Below are positions 12,525 through 20,094 of a stretch of DNA of 64,000 bases, piece by piece. Made by a program: the position numbers and the translations under genes. Under the pieces are notes generated by a model. It did not search any database. It was not told the DNA's origin and saw only the letters and a list, made by a program, of their open reading frames with translations. This DNA comes from Hathewaya massiliensis (GTDB lineage Bacteria > Bacillota > Clostridia > Clostridiales > Clostridiaceae): positions 167,088 through 231,087 of the forward strand of contig NZ_CABFVD010000002.1 of NCBI RefSeq assembly GCF_902143515.1, given 5' to 3'. Within the stretch, counting starts at the first letter, position 1, and every line of letters begins with the position of its first letter.

Positions 12525-12737
12525 ATGGAAAAAAAGAGTTGTATAATATGCAGAAAGCCTCTAAATGATGGTATAATGATAAAGGGAAGAAGAATTTGTT
12601 ACGAATGTGAGAAGCGACTTGTTAAAGAAGATGTTAATACAGATTTTTATGAATACTTTAAAGATAGAATAAAGAGAAGCATTACACGTTATACGATAAA
12701 AGGAGAGGAAAAAAGGTGTGGAGATTACCACTTATAG
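12525..12737 (+). CDS. csfB: Anti-sigma-G factor Gin
   Basis: A 70-residue zinc-binding protein with CIIC (residues 6-9) and CYEC (about 26-29), matching Gin/CsfB. Gin binds and inhibits sigma-G, and sigma-E in B. subtilis, so that late forespore genes are not expressed early. ATG with AAGGAGG. Its 3' end overlaps the decarboxylase start by 22 bases. In B. subtilis csfB also lies upstream of a decarboxylase gene and tmk, supporting the call. This implies a sporulating host. Confidence 0.88.
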   Translation: MEKKSCIICRKPLNDGIMIKGRRICYECEKRLVKEDVNTDFYEYFKDRIKRSITRYTIKGEEKRCGDYHL

Positions 12738-14152
12738 AGGGTATTAAAGAGTACACTAAGGAAGACAATATCCCATTCACCATGCCAGGGCATAAGGGTG
12801 GTAGAGGGTTTCTTCAAAGTGAAGAGGGAAAGAATTTTTGTGAAATTTTATTAAATGGAGATATAACCGAAGTTGATGGTGTCGATAATCTTCACAATGC
12901 GGAAGGTATAATAAAGGATTCTCAACAGATGTTGAGTGAGTATTATGGAAGTTATAAATCTTACTACTTAGTAAATGGAAGTACAAGTGGAAATTTGGCT
13001 ATGATATATTCTACCTTTAATAAAGGGGATAAAATAATATTGGAGAGAAATTGTCACAGGTCCATTTTTAATGGAGTTATAATGAGAGAGTTAAAACCTG
13101 TGTATTTAAAGAATAAATTAGATGAGGAATTCAATGCTCCATTCTCTCTATATAGGGAGCATTTTTTAGAAATTATAAAAGAGAATAAAGATGCAAAGGG
13201 AATAGTTATAACATATCCCAACTATTATGGGATTTGCATAGACCTTAATGAGATTATAAAGGAAGCTAAAAGATATAATATGAAGGTTTTAGTAGATTGT
13301 GCTCATGGGTCGCATTTTGGAGTTATAAATGAGATCCCAGAAAATCCTATAAAATTAGGTGCTGATATGGTTGTTATGAGTTCGCATAAGACCTTGCCAA
13401 GTCTTACTCAAACAGCCTATTTACATATTAGAAATTCCGTAGATGTAGACAAGGTAGATTTTTATGTAAGCGCCTTTATGACAACGAGCCCTTCATATCT
13501 TCTAATGATGTCTATGGAGTTCGGGAGGTTTTATTTAGAAAAGTATGGTGAAATGGGGTATAAAAATCTTTTAAATACTATATTAGAGTACAGAGAAAAA
13601 ATAAATAGTATAGAAGGTTTTTTAACCCTTGGGAAAGAGCATATGTATTATAACAGGAAAGATGCCCTAGATACAAGTTTGGATTTAACTAGGTTAGTTA
13701 TAAAAGTGGATAAGGGGTTAAACTCACATAAGCTTTTAGATTATCTTAGAAAAAATAAAATTCAAGGTGAAATGAGCGATGGAAGGAATGTAATTCTAAT
13801 TCCAAACGCTTTTAATTTAAGAGAAGACTTTGAATTTCTTTTTAATGTACTTAAGCAATGTGATTTAAAAGATTTAAAAGGAGAAGAGGAGTTAAGTTAT
13901 TTAGAATATAACATCCCAAGAAGTGTTCTTCAGCCCTTTGAGGTAATGGAAAGAGATAAAACTTTAGTTAGCTTAAAGGAGTCCGTAGGGAAGGTTTGTT
14001 CAAAAGCAATAGTTCCATACCCTCCAGGAGTGCCTTTAGTTATGCCTGGAGAAATTATAACAGAAGAAGCAGTAGGAATTATTAATTCATATGTAGATAA
14101 TAGTAGAACTGTAATGGGTGTATACAATAATGAAGTGTTTATTGTAAAATAG
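12716..14152 (+). CDS. PLP-dependent Orn/Lys/Arg decarboxylase family protein (YaaO-like)
   Basis: This 478-residue fold-type I PLP enzyme has FTMPGHKGG near residue 21, the cofactor-contact motif VNGSTSGNLA, VDCAHGSH, and the PLP lysine in SSHKTLPSLTQ (about K225). The C-terminal YPPGVPLVMPGE is typical of the family. Such enzymes make polyamine precursors such as cadaverine, putrescine or agmatine; the substrate cannot be told here. GTG start with AGGAGAGG, overlapping csfB, so the two are translationally coupled. The order is as in B. subtilis csfB-yaaO-tmk. Confidence 0.9.
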   Translation: MWRLPLIEGIKEYTKEDNIPFTMPGHKGGRGFLQSEEGKNFCEILLNGDITEVDGVDNLHNAEGIIKDSQQMLSEYYGSYKSYYLVNGSTSGNLAMIYSTFNKGDKIILERNCHRSIFNGVIMRELKPVYLKNKLDEEFNAPFSLYREHFLEIIKENKDAKGIVITYPNYYGICIDLNEIIKEAKRYNMKVLVDCAHGSHFGVINEIPENPIKLGADMVVMSSHKTLPSLTQTAYLHIRNSVDVDKVDFYVSAFMTTSPSYLLMMSMEFGRFYLEKYGEMGYKNLLNTILEYREKINSIEGFLTLGKEHMYYNRKDALDTSLDLTRLVIKVDKGLNSHKLLDYLRKNKIQGEMSDGRNVILIPNAFNLREDFEFLFNVLKQCDLKDLKGEEELSYLEYNIPRSVLQPFEVMERDKTLVSLKESVGKVCSKAIVPYPPGVPLVMPGEIITEEAVGIINSYVDNSRTVMGVYNNEVFIVK

Positions 14153-14330
14153 AAAGCTATATTATAATATATAAAGATATAAATATTTAAAAGTATAAAT
14201 ATAAAAGTATAAATATAAAAAAATAAATATAAAATGAAGTGCTTATTATAAAATAAAAAATATTTATAATGAGATACTTATTGTAAAATATAAGATATGT
14301 ATAAGGAGGTTAAGTGTTCACTATAAAATA
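14128..14330 (+). repeat. Degenerate repeats of the decarboxylase gene 3' end
   Basis: The last bases of the gene, AATGAAGTGTTTATTGTAAA, recur in altered form at 14233-14256 (ATGAAGTGCTTATTATAAAA), 14267-14291 (AATGAGATACTTATTGTAAA) and 14311-14330 (TAAGTGTTCACTATAAAATA). Between them lie AT-only tracts built from ATATAAA units. It looks like local slippage duplication. The whole gap to tmk is 257 bases. Confidence 0.6.
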
Positions 14331-14409
14331 CACATATAACTTAAACAGTAAAGTACATGAAACATAAGTTGAAGAATAAATATACTATGATGTTAGGAAG
14401 GGATTTACC

Positions 14410-15045
14410 ATGGGAAGTAGAGGAATTTTTATAACTTTAGAGGGTGGAGAAGGTGCAGGAAAGACAACACAAATTAAAAGGATAGAGGAATACTTAAATA
14501 AAAGTAATATTTCCTACATATCTACTAGGGAACCCGGTGGAATAAATATATCAGAAAAGATTAGAGAACTTATATTAAATAAAGAGAACATCAATATGGA
14601 TGAAAGAACGGAAGCTTTGCTTTATGCTGCATCTAGAAGACAACACTTAGTTGAGAAGATAATACCTGCTTTAAATGAAGGAAAGGTTGTAATATGTGAT
14701 AGGTTTATAGATTCTTCCTTAGCCTATCAAGGCTTTGCAAGGGGAATAGGCATAGAAGAGGTTCTTTTAATAAATAATTTTGCTATAGATAGGTATATGC
14801 CAGATTTAACTATATATCTAGATATTGAACCTAAGGAAGGGTTAAAAAGAGTTAAAAATAGAAATGAAGAGTTAAATAGATTAGATCTTGAGAGTTTAGA
14901 GTTTCATAATAAAGTTAGAGAAGGATATTTAAAATTATTAAAACTTTATCCAAATAGAATAAGAAGAGTTTCAGCAAACACTTGTGAAGATGAAGTTTTT
15001 AGTAGTATAAAAGAATTGATAGAAAATTCAATAAAAACAATGTAA
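14410..15045 (+). CDS. tmk: Thymidylate kinase (dTMP kinase)
   Basis: A 211-residue kinase that converts dTMP to dTDP. It has the P-loop EGGEGAGKTT (residues 11-20), the TREPGG segment with the DR(F) motif later (VICDRFIDSSLAYQGFARG), and the LID region KNRNEELNRLD. ATG start with AGGAAGGG upstream. Length matches the family. It sits in the conserved cluster with darA, holB and ricT. Confidence 0.97.
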   Translation: MGSRGIFITLEGGEGAGKTTQIKRIEEYLNKSNISYISTREPGGINISEKIRELILNKENINMDERTEALLYAASRRQHLVEKIIPALNEGKVVICDRFIDSSLAYQGFARGIGIEEVLLINNFAIDRYMPDLTIYLDIEPKEGLKRVKNRNEELNRLDLESLEFHNKVREGYLKLLKLYPNRIRRVSANTCEDEVFSSIKELIENSIKTM

Positions 15046-15149
15046 ATCATAAATAACCACCGTATTTTAAACTTACTAAATTTACAATAATATGATAAAA
15101 TAGAATATACAATAAACTAAGGGCTTATTAATATAGGGAGGTTGATTTT

Positions 15150-15479
15150 ATGAAATTAGTAATATCTATAGTTCAAGATCAAGATGCCAATGATTTAATC
15201 GATGTTTTAACAGATAACGGATACAGAGTTACAAAACTAGCAACAACAGGAGGGTTCTTAAAGGCAGGAAATACTACTTTAATGATAGGTGTAGAAGATG
15301 AGAAAGTAGATAACCTAATGGGAGTTATAGAAGAAGTTTGCAAAACAAGAAAACAAATGGTTACATCACCAGCACCAACAGCAGGATCAACAGGGGTTTA
15401 CATGCCATATCCTGTAGAAGTGAGAATAGGTGGAGCTACTATATTTGTTGTAGATGTTGATAAATTTGCTAAGATCTAA
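15150..15479 (+). CDS. darA: Cyclic-di-AMP receptor DarA (PII-like, YaaQ), copy 1
   Basis: A 109-residue PII-like signalling protein that binds c-di-AMP. It shows the family core MKLVISIVQDQDANDL, RVTKLATTGGFLKAGNTTL, the variable loop (TSPAPTAGST) and the C-terminal GGATIFVVDVDKF. ATG with GGGAGG. In B. subtilis yaaQ also lies between tmk and holB. A second copy follows at 15496 in the same operon. Its downstream target is unknown. Confidence 0.95.
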   Translation: MKLVISIVQDQDANDLIDVLTDNGYRVTKLATTGGFLKAGNTTLMIGVEDEKVDNLMGVIEEVCKTRKQMVTSPAPTAGSTGVYMPYPVEVRIGGATIFVVDVDKFAKI

Positions 15480-15495
15480 TAGAGAGGTTGATTAT

Positions 15496-15825
15496 ATGAA
15501 ATTAGTACTTGCTATTGTACAGGATCAAGAGGCAAATGACTTAATGAGTGCCTTAACAGAAAAGAAATTTAGAGTTACAAAGCTTGCAAGCACAGGTGGA
15601 TTTCTAAAATCAGGAAATACTACTCTAATGATAGGTTCTGAAAAAGAAAAGGTAGATGAGGTCTTAGACACTATTAAAGCTATTTGCAAGACAAGAGAGC
15701 AAACAATAATAGAAGCTCAGTCAATACCGGACATAACAGGTTTCTACCCACAAGAAACAGTAAGCTTAACCTTAGGAGGGGCTACAGTATTTATATTAAA
15801 TGTGGATAAATTTATGAAGTGTTAA
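15496..15825 (+). CDS. darA: Cyclic-di-AMP receptor DarA, tandem paralogue (copy 2)
   Basis: A second 109-residue DarA-like protein, clearly homologous along its full length to copy 1 (conserved IVQDQ, RVTKLASTGGFLKSGNTTLMIG, GGATVFILNVDKF). The exposed loop differs: IIEAQSIPDITG instead of TSPAPTAGST. The ATG at 15496 with AGAGAGGTTG is chosen; an in-frame upstream ATG lies inside copy 1. The gap between the copies is 16 bases. A duplicated receptor may allow heterotrimers or separate targets, which is inference. Confidence 0.92.
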   Translation: MKLVLAIVQDQEANDLMSALTEKKFRVTKLASTGGFLKSGNTTLMIGSEKEKVDEVLDTIKAICKTREQTIIEAQSIPDITGFYPQETVSLTLGGATVFILNVDKFMKC

Positions 15826-15922
15826 AAGCTATATATTTGATAAATTTATTAAGAATTAAAAATTAGAAAATACAATGTTAAATAAAAAATATGATATTTA
15901 ATCTAAAGGAGAATTTATATAG

Positions 15923-16870
15923 ATGAGCTTTGGGAATATTATAATAGGACATAAGCCCATGTTAGAAGGGTTAGAAAAATCTATTTATAATAATAAATTT
16001 ACCCATGCTCATCTTTTTGTGGGAGAAGATGGCATAGGTAAAAGTTTAATTTCAAATAGATTAGGAAGGATTATCTTAGGTTGTGAAGAAAATTCAGAAC
16101 ATGTAGATTTAATACATTGGAAGATAGGTAAAAATAAAAAAAGTCTTGGTGTAGATGATATTAGAACCTTAAATGAAGAGATCAATAAAAAGCCTTATGA
16201 GGGAAATAACAAGGTTGTAATAATTTATAATTCCGATAAAATGACAACACAAGCACAAAATGCTTTTTTAAAGACTATAGAAGAACCACCTGCTGGTGTA
16301 TACATTTTTTTATTATGTGAAAACCTACAATTAATATTAGAAACCATAAAATCAAGGTGTCAAATACATAAATTAAACCCATTAAGCCCTATTGAAATGG
16401 AAGAGTTCGTAAGAGGTAAGTATAGTGATTTAAGTGAAGAAAAGATTAAAATTTTAATAGCTTTTAGTGATGGAATTCCAGGAAAAGCAGAAACCTTAGT
16501 TTTTGATGAATATTTTAAAAATATGAGAAACACAGTTATAGACTTTTTAACAAAAATTAAGGAATTAGATAAAATTGAAATCTTAGCATATGAAGAAAAA
16601 TTTATTAAATTTAAAGAGCGGGAAGAGGATTTTTTTCAGTGTTTTATAACCTTTTTAAGAGATGCCATTTTATATAAAGAAGTTGGTAACAAAGAGATTT
16701 TAATCAATATGGATAAAATTAACGAGTTAGAGAAGCTATGTAGTATGTTTTCATTTTCCCAATTAAATGATATTATTAAAGTAGTTAGAGAAAGTAGAGA
16801 TAATCTATATAAAAACCTCAATGCTACATTAGTTTTTAGCACAATGTTACTTAAGATACAGGAGGTATAA
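15923..16870 (+). CDS. holB: DNA polymerase III delta-prime subunit
   Basis: A 315-residue AAA+ clamp-loader subunit. It has the Walker A-like GEDGIGKS (residues 34-41), the Walker B region VVIIYNSDKMT, and the sensor/arginine finger context TIEEPPAGV and KSRCQ. The usual zinc cysteine set is reduced to a single cysteine in LGCEENSEH. ATG with AAAGGAG. Its stop is one base from the ricT start, so both are translated from one message. Confidence 0.95.
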   Translation: MSFGNIIIGHKPMLEGLEKSIYNNKFTHAHLFVGEDGIGKSLISNRLGRIILGCEENSEHVDLIHWKIGKNKKSLGVDDIRTLNEEINKKPYEGNNKVVIIYNSDKMTTQAQNAFLKTIEEPPAGVYIFLLCENLQLILETIKSRCQIHKLNPLSPIEMEEFVRGKYSDLSEEKIKILIAFSDGIPGKAETLVFDEYFKNMRNTVIDFLTKIKELDKIEILAYEEKFIKFKEREEDFFQCFITFLRDAILYKEVGNKEILINMDKINELEKLCSMFSFSQLNDIIKVVRESRDNLYKNLNATLVFSTMLLKIQEV

Positions 16871-16871
16871 G

Positions 16872-17816
16872 ATGGTAAAAGTAATAGGAATAAGATTTAA
16901 GAAAGCAGGGAAGATATACTATTTCAACCCTAGTGATATAGATATTAAGCAGGGAGAATTTGCCATAGTAGAAACTGCAAGAGGAATAGAGTTTGGTGAA
17001 TGTGTAGTGGGGTTAAAAGAAATAAGTGAAAAGGATCTTATTTCACCCTTAAAAGATGTAATTAGAAAAGCTACAGAGGAAGATATAGAAAAACATAAAC
17101 TAAACAAATCAAGAGAAGAAGAAGCTTTAAAAATATGTACAGAAAAGGTAATAAAACATGAGCTTGATATGAAGCTTATTGATGTAGAATATACCTTTGA
17201 TAATAATAAAATAATTTTTTACTTTACTGCTGAAGGTAGGGTGGATTTTAGAGAACTTGTAAAAGATCTTGCAAGTATATTTAAAACAAGAATTGAATTA
17301 AGACAAATAGGTGTAAGGGACGAAGCTAAAATGATAGGTGGACTTGGCCCATGCGGAAGACCTCTTTGTTGTTCAACTTTTCTTGGAGAATTTGCACCAG
17401 TTTCAATAAAGATGGCAAAAGATCAAAGCTTATCTTTAAATCCTTCTAAAATATCAGGTATATGTGGAAGATTAATGTGTTGTCTTACTTATGAAGATGA
17501 GGCATACGTTAAAATAAGAGAAAAAATGCCTAATGTGGGTTCTATTGTTAAAACTGTTTTTGGAGAATGTGAAGTAGTAGGCAATAATATTATAAAAGAA
17601 TCTGTTAAAGTAAAGGTTAAAATAGATGATGAAGATACTATAAAAGAAATAAAAATAAATGAAGTAGAATTGGTATCTGGTAAGTATATGTCCGAAGATA
17701 ATTATGATGTTATAAAGCTTGAAATAGAGAGTGAAGACGATAGTAGAATACTAGGAGATATATTAGAAGAAGAAAAATCTAAGGTAAAGGTAAAAGAGGT
17801 ATTTAAGGAGAATTAG
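16872..17816 (+). CDS. ricT: RicT (YaaT), PSP1-domain regulator
   Basis: A 314-residue PSP1-domain protein. The cysteine-rich segment GPCGRPLCCSTFLGEF and the following ICGRLMCCLTYED are diagnostic. In B. subtilis RicT forms a complex with RicA and RicF that carries Fe-S clusters, stimulates RNase Y maturation of transcripts and promotes Spo0A phosphorylation. ATG with AGGAGG, one base after holB. The acidic and lysine-rich C-terminal tail (last 60 residues) is lineage-specific. RicA and RicF are not in this window. Confidence 0.95.
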   Translation: MVKVIGIRFKKAGKIYYFNPSDIDIKQGEFAIVETARGIEFGECVVGLKEISEKDLISPLKDVIRKATEEDIEKHKLNKSREEEALKICTEKVIKHELDMKLIDVEYTFDNNKIIFYFTAEGRVDFRELVKDLASIFKTRIELRQIGVRDEAKMIGGLGPCGRPLCCSTFLGEFAPVSIKMAKDQSLSLNPSKISGICGRLMCCLTYEDEAYVKIREKMPNVGSIVKTVFGECEVVGNNIIKESVKVKVKIDDEDTIKEIKINEVELVSGKYMSEDNYDVIKLEIESEDDSRILGDILEEEKSKVKVKEVFKEN

Positions 17817-17827
17817 GGGGAAAATTC

Positions 17828-18040
17828 ATGAAGGCCTTAATCAAAGTACACGGAATAAACACAGCAAAGGATATAAATAATATAAAAATAGCTATAACTA
17901 GTAACGAAGGAATAATAGCATGCCAAATATCTAGGAAAAAAGGTGAAGTTGAAGTAATCTATGATAATTACTTTTTAAATAAAGATAAGATAATAGAATC
18001 TATAGAAGATATAGGCTATACTGTTTTATTGTGTAGTTAA
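17828..18040 (+). CDS. HMA-like small protein lacking the CxxC metal site
   Basis: A 70-residue protein with the beta-alpha-beta spacing of heavy-metal-associated domains (KALIKVHGI ... EVEVIYDNY ... IIESIEDIGYTV). The metal-binding MxCxxC is replaced by GINTAKD, so copper or mercury binding is unlikely. Its two cysteines lie elsewhere (residue 32 and near the end). ATG with GGGGGAAAA, 11 bases after ricT, so it belongs to the same transcript. Function unknown. Confidence 0.65.
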   Translation: MKALIKVHGINTAKDINNIKIAITSNEGIIACQISRKKGEVEVIYDNYFLNKDKIIESIEDIGYTVLLCS

Positions 18041-18192
18041 GATTGATATCTTTCCTCCTATAGTAAATATTTTAAATTCCTCATTTTTCTTTTCGATGTA
18101 CAAGTTTTCATTAGAGGATAAAACAATAGAGAATATACATTAACAAAAATGTAGATAATATTAATGAAAACACATTGAAAGGGGAAATAAAA

Positions 18193-18444
18193 ATGAAGAG
18201 AATAGCAGTAGAAAAAGGCTTATCTACGGTTACAAATTATCTTCAAAGTGAAGGATACAATGTAAGGGAATTTGACGACAGGCAAAAAACAGCTAAAAAC
18301 TTTTTAAATAAATTCGAAGCTGTAATAGTTAAAGGTGAGACTAATAATGCAATGGGCATACAAGATACTATAACAAAATCTAGTATTATAAATGCGCATG
18401 GTTTAACACCAGAAGAAATAAAAGATAGAATAGAAATGAAATAA
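18193..18444 (+). CDS. UPF0180 family protein (YkuS-like)
   Basis: An 83-residue protein matching the UPF0180 pattern: KRIAVEKGLSTV, YLQSEGYNV, AVIVKGETNNAMGIQDT and INAHGLTPEEI. The family is found in endospore formers and has no known function. The ATG at 18193 follows GAAAGGGG; the TTG 18 bases upstream would overlap that site and is rejected. Confidence 0.88.
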   Translation: MKRIAVEKGLSTVTNYLQSEGYNVREFDDRQKTAKNFLNKFEAVIVKGETNNAMGIQDTITKSSIINAHGLTPEEIKDRIEMK

Positions 18445-18509
18445 AAATAAAAGTAAACTAGGTAAAATTAAAATATAAATAAACCAAAAGTAAAATTGTT
18501 TTAACATAT

Positions 18510-18562
18510 AGGTCTCTTTAAGTAGATTATTAAAAATCAACTTAGAGAGGCTTTTTATTTTT
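18510..18562 (+). terminator. Probable terminator after the UPF0180 gene
   Basis: TCTCTTTAAGT and ACTTAGAGA pair with a short bulge, followed by CTTTTTATTTTTT. Confidence 0.6.
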
Positions 18563-18711
18563 TATCGTAAGAAAAAGTTGCTACAGAAATTAGGTATTTA
18601 AATAATAATTATAAAAATTTATGAAAATAAGGTATAAATATAGGTAATATGGCAAAAATTTAATATGAAGGTAATAAAATTATAATCGGTTTTGAGAGGA
18701 GAGATTTTAAA

Positions 18712-19533
18712 GTGAAAAGAAATAAAGGTATAGTATTAGTAAGTACTATAGTAGTTGTGTTACTTGGACTTTTTTTAGGTTTAAAGTTTATAAATAAGCC
18801 TGAAAATAAAGCAGAAGGAAATGCTAAGAATATGAAGGTAGCTGGAGAGAATAAGAAAAAAGAAGAAGAAAAGGATAATTTCTTATCTCAAAGCTTAAGA
18901 GAAGAAAAGGGAAGAAAACAGAAAGAAGAGGATGAAGATCGTCTTAAAGAACGAGAAGAAGATACATTAAAGGAAGAAAAAAGTTTAAAAGAAGATAAAA
19001 AAGATGAAGAAGATTCAAAGACTACTAATGCAAGAGGAATAGAAGTTTACGATGATAAATATGTAGTTAAAAAAGGAGATACTTTATTTAGTATAGCTAA
19101 ACAGTATTTTGATAACGATAACCTAAATAAAGCTGTAGTGTTAATAAAAGAAATAAACAATATGGATAATATGGCTATAATAAAAGATGGCGATAAGCTT
19201 TTAATTCCGACGGAAAAGAACTTAAAAGAAGAAAAGAAACAAAATAAAGAAAACATAAAAGAAGAAAAAGATACTAGAGATACTCATAAAGAAAATAAAG
19301 AAGATACAGAAGATAAGGATAAGAAAAGAGATTCAAAAGATGAGAAAGAAACTTCTTCTAAAGGAAAAGCTTATATAATTAAAAAAGGAGATACTTTAAC
19401 AGCAATTGCTAATGAAAAAATGGATTGGTGTAAGAGTAACGAAGCTATTAAACTTTTAATAGAAAACAATGATTTAAAAGATGCTAATGATATAAAAGAA
19501 AATCAAAAAATTTATATACCTTTACAAAAATAA
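18712..19533 (+). CDS. Membrane-anchored protein with two LysM domains
   Basis: A 273-residue protein. One N-terminal membrane segment (GIVLVSTIVVVLLGLFLGL) is followed by a long Lys/Glu-rich linker, LysM 1 (about 115-162, YVVKKGDTLFSIAKQYF), a second charged linker and LysM 2 (about 222-270, YIIKKGDTLTAIANEKM). LysM binds peptidoglycan GlcNAc chains. No enzyme domain is present, so it probably tethers to the wall or spore cortex. GTG start with GAGGAGAG. Confidence 0.85.
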   Translation: MKRNKGIVLVSTIVVVLLGLFLGLKFINKPENKAEGNAKNMKVAGENKKKEEEKDNFLSQSLREEKGRKQKEEDEDRLKEREEDTLKEEKSLKEDKKDEEDSKTTNARGIEVYDDKYVVKKGDTLFSIAKQYFDNDNLNKAVVLIKEINNMDNMAIIKDGDKLLIPTEKNLKEEKKQNKENIKEEKDTRDTHKENKEDTEDKDKKRDSKDEKETSSKGKAYIIKKGDTLTAIANEKMDWCKSNEAIKLLIENNDLKDANDIKENQKIYIPLQK

Positions 19534-19552
19534 ATAAAGTTTTTGAAATTTC

Positions 19553-19595
19553 TATAAAGGCTCTTTAAATTTTTAATCTAAAGAGCCTTTATAAT
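19553..19595 (+). terminator. Terminator after the LysM gene
   Basis: ATAAAGGCTCTTTA pairs perfectly with TAAAGAGCCTTTAT, flanked by AT-rich sequence. Confidence 0.8.
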
Positions 19596-19604
19596 TTTAA
19601 ACTA

Positions 19605-19722
19605 TAGGCATAAATATATAAATATAAATACATAAACATAAACGTAAATATAAATATAAATATATAAACATATAAATGCAAATATAAATACAAATATAAA
19701 TACAAATATAAATACAAATAAT
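19605..19722. repeat. AT-rich simple repeat tract
   Basis: Degenerate units of AAATATAAATAC / AAATATAAATAT repeat across about 115 bases between two convergent terminators. Units abut without spacers, so this is slippage-prone sequence, not a CRISPR array. Confidence 0.8.
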
Positions 19723-19725
19723 ATA

Positions 19726-19753
19726 AAAAAATGCTGACATTAAGTCAGCAAGT
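19726..19753 (-). terminator. Terminator of the Cys-rich protein gene (minus strand)
   Basis: On the minus strand TTGCTGAC-TTAAT-GTCAGCA is followed by seven Ts. Confidence 0.85.
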
Positions 19754-19791
19754 AAAATTATTGGGTGTTTTGGGTAATCTCTTATTTTTAA

Positions 19792-20055
19792 TTATTTATT
19801 TTTATTTGCTATTTCAGCAATTTCATTCCATTTTGACATGATATATTCATATCCTTTTTTAGAGTGAGGAATTAAACAATTTGTACAATTTTTAATTCCA
19901 TTTTCAGTGAATGTGAAGTTTCCTCCACATTTAGAACCTAAGGTATAAAGTGGACAATAACAAAACAAGCAATTAAAATCTTTATCATCTTTTACCTTAT
20001 GACAAGGAAAGTATTCACAATCTTTATGTTGAAAAAACTTATAATTTTCACTCAT
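19792..20055 (-). CDS. Cysteine-rich small domain protein
   Basis: An 87-residue protein with nine cysteines, including CEYFPC, CLFCYCPLY, CGG and CTNC. It matches the 'cysteine-rich small domain' family of anaerobes, thought to bind metal or Fe-S; the exact role is unknown. ATG with AAAGGAGG. It lies 39 bases after fbp on the same strand and could be co-transcribed. Confidence 0.85.
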   Translation of the reverse strand: MSENYKFFQHKDCEYFPCHKVKDDKDFNCLFCYCPLYTLGSKCGGNFTFTENGIKNCTNCLIPHSKKGYEYIMSKWNEIAEIANKNK

Positions 20056-20094
20056 AATTAAAAGCCTCCTTTTATGGTATACCTACAGTATAGT

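Noticed and set aside
14153-14409. Small gene after AAGGAGG at 14303
   Set aside because: The site is followed by no start codon with a useful frame; it is part of degenerate repeats.
19605-19722. Possible CRISPR array
   Set aside because: The repeats are AT-only, of variable length and without unique spacers; there are no cas genes.
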